DNA of 33,596 bases from Basidiobolus ranarum (GCA_040143965.1 JASJQH010006948.1:1-33596); one strand, 5' to 3'; numbered from the stretch's first letter, positions 19,201 to 31,251 are shown. Numbers and translations: made by a program. Notes: a model not told the origin generated them from the letters alone.

Positions 19201-22200
19201 GTAATTATATCTGAATCTTACATGTTTTCTTGAAATCTCCTGGCAGATGTGGGTGCGATTGTGGAAAGCCTTGCTCATAGCACTGAAAACAACTTTGAAT
19301 GAGGTTTATCTGGCAAATGGCTACTGGTTAAACGTGGCGTACCTCAGCACAAAGATCATAAGAGGAAAAATAGTCATCACTACATGGGACACAAGTATAC
19401 CAACTATCATTCTGAAAGCTTCTATTGCAGACATCGCAGCTAAATACATCGTTGTATTTTTCTAGACCAGAAAATGAAATCAATTATGGTTATAATGACT
19501 AAATTGAGTATCCTACTCTTTACCTTTCTTGCTTCGTATAGATTCATGTTGAGGACACCAGAAGATAACTCCTTTCTCAAAATGCGGCATTGGCTTTTTA
19601 GTGCACAAAATATGATAACTTTTCGGGCATTTTGCCTCGAAACATCCAATTGTTGCTCCTTTTTCTTTACATACGGCGCATCTCTAATCGTGAGTAACTG
19701 GTAAGAAATTGTAATCAATAGCGCCAATGATGTGAATCCTGTACAAACCATCTTTCTCCCTCGGTTCAACGCCATACTGACATTGTACCAATCGCCCTCT
19801 TTTGTTTGAACTACTTCTGGTGAGTACCTAGCGCATGCGTCGTGTGTCCAGAAGCTTTTTCTTTTTTTACTCCCTTCAGTTGTTACTTTGATGTATACGA
19901 AAGGTTGAGGACCAATAAACCCACCAAGTATGTTTGGGTCTTCATCATTACAAAAGGCACAGATTTTCCGCTTTTTCCACTTCAACAGTGAAATATGACT
20001 TCTGTCTTCCTCACATATAACCGCCTGCATATATGGTTTGCCATCAATCTCCGTATAGCTCTCATCAAAAAGATCTTTTTCATACTTGGTCACCAATTCT
20101 CCAATGATAGGTGCTAGTTCGATATTGGCGTCCTCCATTATGTATTCTACGGCAAACGATGAGCGTGGATGTTGATGCTTTCTTGGAAATTTTCGAGAGA
20201 AACACCTGTTCAGATGGATCAATTACCAGGGTTTATGGTGAGATGTGGAAGCACTGAGCTTACCATAGACACAAATCAAAGCTTTCATAGTCGTAGCCTT
20301 CAGATGGATTCTCGCAGTAAGTGCAGTAATACCTACAGAGGGTTGGCCTTTGATACATAATAGGGTTTTAGGGTTGAAATTACACTTTACCTGATTTGCT
20401 TAATCACCACCTTACACTGGTTGCAGTAAACTTTCCATTTCTCACTCTCTAAATAGAACAACTTGATCAATTGCGAAAATACACAATTACATCGAAGAAT
20501 TCACCTACCAATGCCTTCAAGAACGTTAGACTCGTCAAAATACTCCGCCATTAAGATAGGCTCCTCTTTGTCGTCAGGCTTTCTTCTCTTAACTACCACC
20601 TTCTTTTCAATATCGGCTATTTGCTCTTCAACCAAACGATCCAGTTCTTTCTCCTCGAATTTCTGTTGCTTTTCAATCACTGTATTGGGCTTCAGCCGTT
20701 TACTATTGATTTCAATCCACTCATCATGCGTGCTGGGCCATCCTTCATAATGGATAAGTATGCGATATCCTTTAATTGCAACAACACTCCCATTGCACCA
20801 TTCTTTTAGACGATCTCTGACCTCAATCGTAGATCCGATTTTAAATCGTTCTTTAAATATATTATGAGAAGTACGCCTTTTTTTGGACTCCTTTGCGGTA
20901 CTATCTTCGAGGTTGAGGGTGGACGGTTCATCTCCTGTATTTATCGAACTTCTAAGGTTGTAGCCTCTGGTAAGATTAGAAATGTGAGAAGATATTTGTT
21001 TGGTTACATCATTCTGGTTTACGTTGGAATCGTCCCATCTTTCGAGAAGTGTTGGTTGATTTGTATCATGGTTGATAGATCTATGGTCATTTAATAATAA
21101 TATGGGGTTTGTTGTATCACAATTACCCACTAACTCGCTTTCTGTGTCAAACTGTAAACTTTGAACTTCTGAAGATTCATCCATGCTAGAAGCGGAAACG
21201 GATATTGTTGAACGTTCTCGAGTTCTTTCTTGCAAGTAGTTGATTGACTCTTCATGAATTGAATCAGGTTCATAGTTAAAGTTGTCGAAAGGAACTGCCT
21301 CGTCCTTTACGAATAAAGATATCTGAGTTAGAGCATCTTCAGATTTGACTGTGCTCTCAATTTCGAACCGTCTTTGCCTACGACCTATGGGTCCCTCATC
21401 ATTCTCATCAGTACATATATAGATCCGCTTGCTGTGAGAATCTATCCATTCATCAAATGAGTCTTCCCAATCGTCATAATGTATTCGAATCTTCCCCCTG
21501 TATATCTCCACCATTTTTCCAGCGTACCAAAAACCATCATTATATAGAACTTTAACACGTTGATTTTTCTCAAATCGATGCACGTCAAGTTCATTCTCAG
21601 CCAATATAGAAATTCTATTCGTTATACCTCTAGTCAGAAAAGCACTAGATGTCGAATCCCCCAGAGTAGTTGGTAGAAAACCTTTATCTAACGAGAGTAG
21701 CGGTATCTCCTGGGGTGCTTCGGTTTTGTGAGGATGATTATCATCAGCGCTCTGGGATTTCGGAGTTTTAAGATTCGTACCACAAGGATACTTCCTTGGC
21801 CTTCCTCGTGGTCTTTTTGGACCGGGATTTTCCACAATAGGATACTTCCTTGGTCTGCCTCGTTTACGTGGAAGTAGGGGTGTTGGTTTATCATTTATTG
21901 AAAGTTCTTTCGTATTGCTTACAGGCTCAGCAGGATTCGAAGGTAGGTTTACATTGAGTAAATCATTTTGTACATTAATTGGATTTTTTCGAGGCCTACC
22001 TCTTTTCCGCGGAGTTACTTGAATGATTGGAGTAACAGCAATAGGTACAGAATCATTTGTGACAATAACATTTTCTGTTTGACAAATAGCCCATGGGTCA
22101 TGATGAGAAGTCATACTATCCGTTGTTGGAGGTTCACAATCCACCGGCTTAATGCTTACGCTCTGAGTGGGCTCCTTTTGGCCTCCATACGAATTCATCA

Positions 22201-23275
22201 TAGCTTCACTTTCACCATCGTTAAGGAAACTCTTTCCACTCTCGGTGACGCCATAGTCGCATTCGCTTTGGATACTGTTCAACGAAGAGGTGCTAGGTTG
22301 CATCACATCTAGTAAGCATTTATCGATCAGGTTGTCATCATTAGTTTGGTCTCTCAAACTCAATTCAGTTTCTTCCAGTTTTACTGTATCTGTCGGAATA
22401 CCATTCAAGTCTTTTTGTTGACAACCATTATCATCACACAACGCGTCTTCTAGAATTTCCATTAATGCATCGTGAGCATTTTCAGATGTTAAGGTGTTCT
22501 TCACGTTATTATCATTCGAGAAAGAAGTGGCTACTTGTCGAATGGAAGAGTCTATAACTCCGTTTGGGACAGCTTCAAAAAGTTTGGGATGTTCTGATAC
22601 TAATATGGGCTCCTTCAAATCAACGGTTAAATCAGAAGGTAACGTATCTTCAAATTTGAGGTTGACATCTACCACCTCAGTTTTAACTTGATCATCGTTT
22701 GGGGTAGTAGGGAGAAATCCACAAGTTAATAAGCAATCCTCAAAATCCCGTTCGGTTAACTCCAAATATTCCTCTGCCAAGTCACTTAATATTTTTGTAT
22801 AGCTATACTCAAAATATTCATCGTATAGTTGTTCATCAGTATCCGAGTCGGAGGAAGATTCTAGAAAATAGCAAACTGCTCCGGCTGAAGTAGCAGCACG
22901 ACGTGTAGTACTTGTCACTTCTGTTGTAAGGAAACGCTCTGAACGTAAAGAAGCACTACTAGCGACAAAAGTAGTGGAACACTCCTGACAAAGTGGAATC
23001 TTTCCGATAAACTGTATCCAACTGTTTTTAGAACAACAGTCACATACACCTGGTTCAAGTTCACTTCTTGAAAAGGTAGTTTTCACCAGTTTTTTTCGCT
23101 CCATTTTCTCTTCATATTTACTTGTTGAAAGTGTGAGCCAAGTATTTTGGGGGGATACTTTGACAACACATTCGATACATATTTCAAGTTCATCTAGAGG
23201 CCCTCGTTTTTCGGAATAAATGAGAAGTGCACATGCCTCACAAGGAGAAGTATCAAGTTTAGGGGTTTCATTCAT
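16204..23275 (-). CDS. Multidomain chromatin-reader DNA amino-methyltransferase
   Basis: About 1,903 residues from 23 exons: complement(join(16204..16245, 16316..16762, 16819..16904, 16969..17008, 17073..17293, 17354..17498, 17555..17681, 17746..18017, 18080..18104, 18184..18220, 18276..18334, 18394..18421, 18484..18513, 18570..18872, 18938..19030, 19089..19154, 19222..19282, 19343..19461, 19524..19683, 19749..20205, 20264..20332, 20391..20448, 20509..23275)). Introns are 55-79 bp and every junction keeps phase. Domains: C4 clusters 12-36 and 78-99; acidic stretch; AT-hooks (RKRGRPRK type) near 425, 472, 490; Tudor/chromo-barrel-like modules about 565-618 and 807-862; ZZ 931-977; extended PHD 1047-1163; ZZ 1179-1222; GATA-type finger C1270-x2-C-x17-C-x2-C1294. 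The methyltransferase domain starts near 1385, with HGTWLPQSVRR (motif X-like), SNFLGRGT 1418-1425 (motif I), CIGQDIN, QGDSR and SHPPY 1495-1499 (motif IV). A YERSRLRRIQENN motif (1723) and a catalytically degenerate half-domain (about 1770-1903) follow. Predicted nuclear, transferring methyl from SAM to an exocyclic amino group of DNA; 4mC versus 6mA cannot be told. A split into two genes is possible but not favoured. Confidence 0.85.
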
Positions 23276-24876
23276 TATAATCAAAGAGTGTTAGATTTTG
23301 GCCTCAATAAAGTATTCTCTATAGAGGTAATAAGGGAGACGATTCTTACCACGAGATAATAAAGGATAACGTGGATGGTTAAATATCATCTTACCGAGTA
23401 TGAAAAATAGCCGGGGATACTTTTGTTTGGATAGGGTAATTCTAGCAGTCACACATCTCGTAAATTTGTTTTGGATTTTTCATTAAGATAAGGCACGTCA
23501 CTAAAGCGCGACTATATGGCTATTTCCACTCTCTTTTTGAACACCATCACCAAGAATCTTTTTATCTTCATATGAGTCTCTTGTACTCCATAGAGTTACC
23601 CATTACTACCACCAAGACCTGATGTCAAACGCTAACCATGTGCTCTTATTAGAGGTATCTAGATTAGTCAAGTCCTAATTAATTCGCCTATCTTTTCACT
23701 TGTATATATTTTAAAGAATCTTTTTAAGCATAGTTCAAGCTTTCAGAACTTCCACGACTACTGTGAGAGATATTTTGGTCCATATCACTTGGTCTCAATA
23801 TGAGACATCCTGGAAATGGCATTGGCTGAACCTCAATGATTAGTGGAGGTGTGACATTTATGCTTAACTGAGCCAATCATAGAGATGTGCTAAGCCACGG
23901 TTTAATATCTCAGGCACATGGGTTAATTTCACAAGTAGAAATCGCCTTACGCTTGAGAGATTCTATCTGATGTCACGAATCTCACCTCAAAAGAAACTAC
24001 GTACTCAAACAGGTATTAGATTTCCCAGATTCGATAATATCAAACCATGCTATCGGAAAGAAAATTGAATTTTAAATATGGAAAGTACTACTAAATCCTG
24101 CAATATGATGAAAATTTCAATCTCTAGGATTTTACTGCTGGAACTAATTGGGAAAAGCAAAACCAGAGAAATACTTGCATAAAAAGGGGGGCTTCTCTAC
24201 TTATTCTAAATTGAAATCAAGTATATTTATAAATGTTAGAATGCTCGTGGGCTCCATCTTTTTGTTGAAAATACTACTCCTTTATTCATTGTAACCTATT
24301 TGAAGCAATACTTGGAATTACCTTTTAGAATATCTAAAGGTTTGCTTCTCTCACCAGCTAACATTTGCTGGTAATGAGATCCACGAAACTAACAGTCTAT
24401 GTAAATAAATCACATCAATTACTGAGAATTATGTTCTACATTGGCTATTTCCAATATATTATGCCAACAATGGATAAAGTAAATGGACACTAAAACCAAT
24501 TTACATACTTCTTAATGGCAGGACATTATGCGGAGATGCACCAATAACACTAGAACAATGAGAATACTAGTATGCAAGTCTCTTTTTGCGATATAGTCAT
24601 TAACCGGATTCCCACGTAAAAGAATCCTAAGTTAAGCAATATTTTACGTAGATCTCAAGTGGTGAATATCTCATCTCTAACAGGTTAACACTTGGAATAG
24701 CTGTCGCTTTTATGGTAATTTGCCAATCAAAAGGTGATTAATATGGAGTCATAATGTATCTATTTCACTAATCATGAGTCATAGATGATCCGTATTTAGA
24801 AAGTGATCACAAGTAGAGCGAACAAATAGCGCCCAGTATAGCTAGTGTACATGGAATAAGGGGATGTTAAACTAGT
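23276..24876. other. 1.6-kb intergenic region without open frames
   Basis: 5' flank of the methyltransferase gene and 3' flank of homoserine kinase. Six-frame reading shows no frame of 60 codons or more and no RNA gene or clear repeat. It is the longest stretch in the window with no open frame of that size. Confidence 0.55.
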
Positions 24877-26030
24877 CTATAATTTAGGTTCAACTGGATC
24901 AACGACACATTGACATCCATCTTCTACGATATCAAGTAGTTTAACAATAGTGTCAATACCACCATCAGGTTGACGAGCAAATATGGCCTGTGCATCGGCA
25001 GCGATCTTGTCAAAATTGTGTGTAGCTAAGGCAAGCATAGTGGGACCAGCTCCACTTAAACAAATCCCTACGAGGCCAGGGTGGGAGGATGGTGTTATGG
25101 TGGAGATGATTTCTGGAAGACCGGGAATCTTTGTAATAAAATATTAATTCACTTGAACATTATCGCAATATGTATCTTAGGTTACTCACCAGATGTTTAC
25201 GATATGGCTGATGTAGTTTATCTTGCATCGCTTCGTAGATCGTTTCCGCGTTTGGAGGAGATTGTCCTAAGGCGGTAGTGAGGATAGCCAGTCGTTGAAG
25301 GTTATGAATCTGTTCGGTCGCAAATTTTGAAGAGAATGACAATCAATAACTAGAAAAATACATGTATTCAAAATGAATTAAATCAACTTACAACATCGCT
25401 TTTGACATATTCTTGGGGTAAAACCTTGCGGGCTAACTCGGTAGACAGTTCGAATTGTGGAATAATGGCGATGGCCTTAATTTCTTGGGCCCAACCTAAA
25501 CGGACGTATGATCCTACACCCACAGGTGGTTCCTTGGTGAGTGAAGGTGCAGGGTTGCGTAGATATCCTGCCACAAAACCACCCATAAGAGCGGCGACAA
25601 CGTTATCTGGATGACTTTCTATTTGAAGAATAAAGTCCAGTTGTCGATCTTTAGACAGATTTAGGTTTCCAACAAAGTTGGCTAGAGCAACCCCAGCTAC
25701 GATGGCAGAACCAGAAGAACCCAATCCTCGACCCAAAGGAATTGGGTTGTTGATATGGATCGACATCCTGGCTGGGAATGTCTTATCAAAGCAAGAAAGT
25801 ACATATATAGCAGTCTTGGTAACGAGATTAACCTCAGGATCCAAAGTCATGTTTTCCTCTCCATCTCCTTCATAGGTAATCCTGACTAAATCTGACTCCA
25901 AATCTGATGGATAAACTGTGACCTCTACTGTTAAATACAGAGATAACGCAAGTCCTAACACGTCAAAACCTGGACCAATATTAGCAGAGGTGCAAGGAAC
26001 AGTAATTCTAGCATAAGAAGACTGAGTCAT
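24877..26030 (-). CDS. THR1: Homoserine kinase
   Basis: Three exons, complement(join(24877..25128, 25190..25309, 25392..26030)), 336 residues against about 357 for yeast Thr1. It belongs to the GHMP kinase superfamily. The N-terminal VPCTSANIGPGFDVLGLAL is the homoserine-kinase form of motif 1. The ATP-binding loop PLGRGLGSSGSAIVAG lies at 98-113. HPDNVVAALMGGF is the second family block, and GICLSGAGPTMLAL the C-terminal GHMP motif 3. It phosphorylates homoserine to O-phosphohomoserine in threonine synthesis, in the cytosol. Intron 1 is long by local standards (82 bp); its acceptor GAACAG gives SDVIHNLQRL, matching the DVxxNLQRL block of the family, whereas the nearer CTAG acceptor would lead to a stop. 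Divergent from LeuRS, 581 bp between starts; no TGACTCA Gcn4 site was seen. Confidence 0.95.
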
Positions 26031-26611
26031 ATTTCCACTATCGAGTAAAACAGCAAGTAAAATTCAACGACCTCTCTGTCTCTCTAGGGATAGGCAGATA
26101 GTTTTATACTCCTAGGCTAAAATTCGGGAACTGAAAATCTGATAGGAAAGTAAAATCTGATTTTGGTCACACCTCAAACTTCTATTTAAATTGAAACTAT
26201 ATTGACCAATTTTGGCTCATTTTGACAAATATCATCACGCATATAAACGAGCAAGTTTTTACTAAAGCAGTTTGCACTACGAAGAAAACTAGGCAGTTGT
26301 TGAGCGAACATTCTGATTTTAGGACGGATAAGTAATTCATTTGGTTTATCTATTTCACTCTAGTTTACTCACAAATAAAATCAGTTAGCGACATATAAGG
26401 AAAGTGGCGAGTTGATTGAAATGAATCATAAGATCTTGATAAAAATATGCTGCGATGAATTCATTATAAAAATTGAATGCGATTTCTCCAGTAATCTAAA
26501 AAATCAATAGAAATTGCCAATCAAACGCTCTTGGGTAATAATGAGTGGATAAAAAAAAAACGGACTTAATGTTCAAGTGTGCTTCCTCCGGCAAGACTCA
26601 CCTCATTCACT
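26031..26611. other. Divergent promoter, homoserine kinase / LeuRS
   Basis: Shared 5' region of two genes of amino-acid metabolism. It has A runs (26551-26560) and CCAAT-like words but no dyad or Gcn4-type site I could recognise. No coding sequence. Confidence 0.5.
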
Positions 26612-29600
26612 ATGTCTGCTCCACCTACGGCAAACGATACTGAACCCAAGAAGGTATTTCCTCACATTTATCTTGATCTTTTGATGTTTAACAATTACCA
26701 ACTCTTTCTTAACCGATCTGTAGACCTTGAAGAGGGATGTTCTTCGTTCCCTTGAAAGAAAGGCCCAGAAATTGTGGGATGGCAGACGCTCTTTTGAGGT
26801 GAATGCTCCTACCATTCAAGAAGAGCCTGATCTCGATATAGATGCCCTTCATAAGAAATATCCCAAGTTTTTCGCTACTTTCCCCTACCCATATATGAAT
26901 GGTCGTCTCCATTTGGGACACACCTTCACTTTTACCAAAGTTGAATTCGCTACTGGATATGAACGTTTGAAGGGACGCAGAGCTCTTTTCCCATTCGGCT
27001 TCCATTGTACTGGTATGCCCATTAAGGTAATTATTAGTTTAAGCTGAACATATCGCAACTTTTACTAAGTATGTTTATATATACTTAAAGGCTTGTGCTG
27101 ATAAACTTGCTCGCGAAATTGAGCAATTTGGTCCAAACTTTATTATTCCTGAAGGTAACTACTTAATAACAATTTAACGTGAGAGAGCATAATGTACTCA
27201 AGCTATTTGCATCTAGCACCTGAAGCGATTGAAACTGAAGTTCAAAACCTCACCTTGAAGGATGAGACAGTTGCTGTTAAGAAAGTAAGTTTGCTAGTGT
27301 ATTGCTTTTCCCCCTGTATTCCTTATATTAACTGCGTTCCGAACATAGCCAGGAAAGGTTGCTGCCAAATCAACTGGTGCTAAATATCAACATCAAATTA
27401 TGAGATCCAATGGTGTTCCTGATGAGGATATTGCCAAATTCGCTGATCCTATGCACTGGCTCTCTTACTTCCCTCCTCTTGCTATTGAGGATGTTAAGGC
27501 TCTAGGTTGTAAGGTTGACTGGCGTCGCTCATTTATTACTACCGATGCCAATCCATTCTACGATTCCTTCGCTAGATGGCAATTCAACAAACTCAAGCAG
27601 CTCCAAAAGGTGAAGTTCGGTGAACGTTACACTATTTACTCGCCTCTCGATGGACAGCCTTGTATGGATCACGATCGTGCTAGTGGTGAAGGTGTTGGTC
27701 CTCAAGAATACACTGGTATTAAGATGCGTGTGTTGGAATTCAGTGAGGGAGGTAAAGAATACGTCAAATCCGTTCCTGCTCTGGAGGGTAAAAATATCTT
27801 CTTGGTTGCTGCCACTTTGAGAGCTGAGACTATGTACGGTCAAACCAATTGCTTTGTTGGTACTGGACTTGAATATGGTTTCTTTGAGGTCAACGATACC
27901 GATGTTTTCGTTGTGACCGAACGTGCTGCTCGTAACATGTGCTTCCAAGGTTTCTCCAAGGAAAAGGGTGTCCATGTTAAACTCGGCTCTATCAAGGGTG
28001 ATCAATTGATTGGAACCAAGGTCAAGGCTCCATTATCTGTTTATGACCATGTGTACGTTCTTCCTATGGAGAATGTTTTGGCCACTAAAGGTACTGGTGT
28101 GGTAACCTCAGTACCCTCTGACTCTCCTGATGATTATGCTGCTTTACAAGATCTTATCAAGAAGCCTGCCTATTATAAGATTGAATCTTCCTGGGTCGAG
28201 CCATTTGCACCTATTCCAATTATTGAGACTCCTAACTTTGGTAACATGTGTGCCCCTACTATCTGTAAACAGAAGAAGATTAACAGTCAGAAGGATAAGG
28301 TTCAACTTGCTGAAGCTAAGGAAATCGCTTACAAAGAAGGTTTCTATAGTGGTGTAATGTTGATTGGTGAATACAAGGGTCGTCCTGTACAACAAGCTAA
28401 AACTCTTATTAGAGATTACCTCATTTCTCAAGGCGAAGGTTTCATCTATAACGAGCCTGAAGGTTTGGTTATTTCTCGCTCCGGTGATGAATGTATCGTA
28501 AACTTGTGCGACCAGTGGTATTTGGATTATGGAGAGGATAACTGGAAGGCCCAGGCCGAGGAGTGTCTTGAACAAATGAACACTTATTGTGACGAAACTC
28601 GTAACCTATTCGAAAAGACTCTTGACTGGCTCAACAAATGGGCTTGTGCTCGTTCATTCGGTCTTGGCTCCAAACTTCCTTGGGATGAACAATTCTTGAT
28701 TGAATCCCTTTCTGATTCAACCATTTATATGGCTTATTACACTGTAGCCCATATGTTGCATAATGGCTCCCTCAATGGTTCTGAACTCGGTCCTGCTCAA
28801 ATCCGTCCTGAGCAACTTACTGACTCTGTCTGGGACTACCTTTTCTGTGATGGTTCTCTTCCTACTAATACCGAGATTGCTGAAGATACCTTGAAGTCTT
28901 TGAAACGTGAATTCGATTACTTCTATCCCTTGGATCTTCGTGTTTCTGGAAAGGATCTTGTTCCTAACCATCTTACCTTCGCCATTTACAACCATGTTGC
29001 CATTTTCCCCAAGCGCAACTGGCCTAGAGGTATTAGAGCCAATGGTCATTTGTTGTTGAACAGAGAGAAGATGGCCAAGAGTACCGGTAACTTCCTTACC
29101 TTGACTGATGCTTTGGATAAGTTCGGTGCCGATGCTACTCGTCTTGCCTTAGCTGATGCAGGTGATAGTGTAGAAGATGCCAACTTTGAAGAAGCTACTG
29201 CCAACGCTGCCATTCTCAGACTTCATACCTTAATGGAGTGGATCGAGGAAATGGTTGCCAAGGCAGATGAGCTCCGCACTGGTCCTATGGACTCTTTCCA
29301 TGATCGTGTTTTCAACGCTGAGATGAACAAGCTTGTAAATCTCGCTGATGTAGCCTACTCCAACATGATGTTCCGTGAAGCTTTGAAGAATGGCTTCTAT
29401 GAATTCCAAACTGCTCGTGATTGGTATCGTGAGGCTACTGCTAATGAGGGTATGCACCGTGATTTGGTCTTGAGATTCGTTGAACTCCAAACACTTCTCC
29501 TATCCCCCATTACTCCCCATTGGTCAGAACATATCTGGACTGATGTTTTGAAGAAGCCTCAGCCCATTGTCGAATCATCCTGGCCCGAGATTTCAGCAGA

Positions 29601-30141
29601 AAATGATGAACCTATCCTCATGGCTGCTGACTACATTCGTAAGCTTATCAAGACTGTTCGTGACAATGAGATCGCTCTTAACAAAAAGAAGGGTAAGAAG
29701 GCCAAGAACGCTGATGCCTATGATCCTAGCAAGCCAAAACTCCTAAAGATCTTCGTCGCCTCGAAGTTCCCTGAATGGCAGGAGGCCGGTATCACAATCC
29801 TTCAAGAAGCTTACAACACCGAGACCGCTAGTGTCGATGATGCCATGGTTAAACAAACCTTGGCCAAGCAAGGCTTACTAAAGGATAAGAAGATGATGCC
29901 ATTTATTCAAGAGATCAAGAAGAGAGTCTTGAACTTCGGTCCTCAAGCTTTCAACCGTACTCTGTTGTTCAAGGAGTTCGATACCTTGACTGCTGTTCAA
30001 GAGCATCTCAAGAAGTCCCTTGGATTCAATCAAGTTGCTGTTATCAACACTGATGATCATACCGAAGAGGCTGATCAAAGGGCAATCGAATCTTCAGTAC
30101 CTGGTGAGCCATCATTTGCTTTCTGTAACATTGAAGCTTAA
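26612..30141 (+). CDS. CDC60: Cytosolic leucyl-tRNA synthetase
   Basis: Five exons, join(26612..26653, 26724..27026, 27091..27154, 27217..27284, 27349..30141), 1,089 residues, almost the length of yeast Cdc60. Class I synthetase charging tRNA-Leu in the cytosol. The HIGH motif is HLGH (77-80) after [11 protein letters not shown] large CP1 editing domain follows, with the block [13 protein letters not shown] typical of eukaryotic/archaeal LeuRS. The signature KMSKS appears as KMAKS at 733-737, followed by TGNFLTL. The anticodon-binding helical domain and the C-terminal eukaryotic extension ([18 protein letters not shown] region onward) are complete. There is no mitochondrial presequence: the start [14 protein letters not shown] is acidic/polar. 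The four introns are all in the first 740 bases. Intron 4's acceptor (ATCTAG at 27216) is fixed by phase and by a stop in the alternative. Confidence 0.97.
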
Positions 30142-30231
30142 ATATGTACCACACTGTAGCCACCATTCGTTCAACCTAAAATCCATTTTAGATTCCCTGT
30201 CACTTTTTCATTAGTTTCCTTTAACTAAGAT

Positions 30232-30237
30232 AATAAA
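30232..30237 (+). terminator. Poly(A) signal of LeuRS gene
   Basis: AATAAA about 90 bases after the LeuRS stop codon, ahead of the next gene. Confidence 0.5.
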
Positions 30238-30425
30238 TTCGAATTCCATTTATTTTGACGTAATGAATAGTTTGTGCCCTTCTGAACGCTAATTGGGTTG
30301 CAAGATTACATAATTTATCCCATCCAATCATTTGTGAGAGTTGAATTCTCATTTTTACATTATATATCTCAAGAATATTGTCATCTTAAGGTGAAGAAGA
30401 CGAGACACCAAGTTTACTACTTCAA

Positions 30426-31228
30426 ATGAGCAGTAGGTATTCCCATATATACCTACAGAGCCGCATTCTAAACTTCCTCTTTTCTAATTAGATCAGGAAC
30501 AAGTTAACCAGTACTTTCGACAAGTAGATACGTAAGTTATATTATTGTGGTAGTGACATTTCAAAAAGCAGACAAGGTAGCTTACATTCTATTTCCTCCC
30601 GAAACATAACATAGTGATGGAAGCGGGGAGATCTCAGCCGATGAGCTTCAGAAAGCGTTGCTCAATGGTAAGCTAATATTGGATTCAACATGCTCTCCAT
30701 ACCGTCTCACTAAAGAAATTTCAAAGGTGATTGGAGCCGATTCGATATTTCCACTGTCAAACTTATGATTGATATGTTTGATAAAGATGATACGGGAACC
30801 ATTGGACTCAATGAATTCTTTGGTCTATGGCAATATATTGGTGATTGGCAAAAATGCTTTGTAAACTTTGATGCCAATAGAAATGGTTCTATCGAAGTGA
30901 GTGAACTTCAAAATGCTTTACGTACCTTTGGATACAACATCTCCATGGGATCAATTCAATCGATCCTGAAGAAATTCCTAAAGCATGGTAATACCATTCT
31001 AATTGTGTCTTCTATTCGATTCAAGCCCACTCATCCTTACATTTAGAATCCAAAGCTTCCAGAGGCTCTCCTCAAGCCACTCAAGTGAACTTTGAGAATT
31101 TCTTAAAGGCTTGTATTACAATCAAAATGATCACCGACTCGTTTAAACAATTCGATACCGATTTAGATGGTCAAGTTAGCATTAATTATGAACAATACAT
31201 TCAGCTGATCACTGCCAACATTCATTAG
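30426..31228 (+). CDS. Penta-EF-hand calcium-binding protein (ALG-2/PDCD6-like)
   Basis: Five exons, join(30426..30432, 30492..30531, 30615..30667, 30727..30987, 31047..31228), 180 residues. Exon 1 holds only seven coding bases (ATG AGC A). EF1 is DTDGSGEISADE, the best calcium loop. The family block NGDWSRFDISTVKLMIDMFD follows, then EF2 DKDDTGTIGLNE with FGLWQYIGDWQKCFVNFD, EF3 DANRNGSIEVSE, a degenerate EF4, and EF5 DTDLDGQVSINY near the C-terminus. This order and the W/F spacing are those of group I penta-EF-hand proteins, which dimerise through EF5 and bind Pro-rich partners in membrane repair and ESCRT-linked traffic. The usual Gly/Pro-rich N-terminal tail is missing. The EF4 region carries a short Ser/Arg/Gly insert (SKASRGSPQ). 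Confidence 0.9.
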
Positions 31229-31251
31229 TATCTATGGCTAATTCATGCATA

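Noticed and set aside
18556-20222. Treating the ePHD/ZZ part and the methyltransferase part as separate genes
   Set aside because: All exon phases between them match, introns are of the usual size, and no promoter-sized gap lies between them.
24355-24374. Short inverted repeat ACCAGC...GCTGGT
   Set aside because: Six-base arms in a 1.6-kb spacer are within chance expectation and no element surrounds them.
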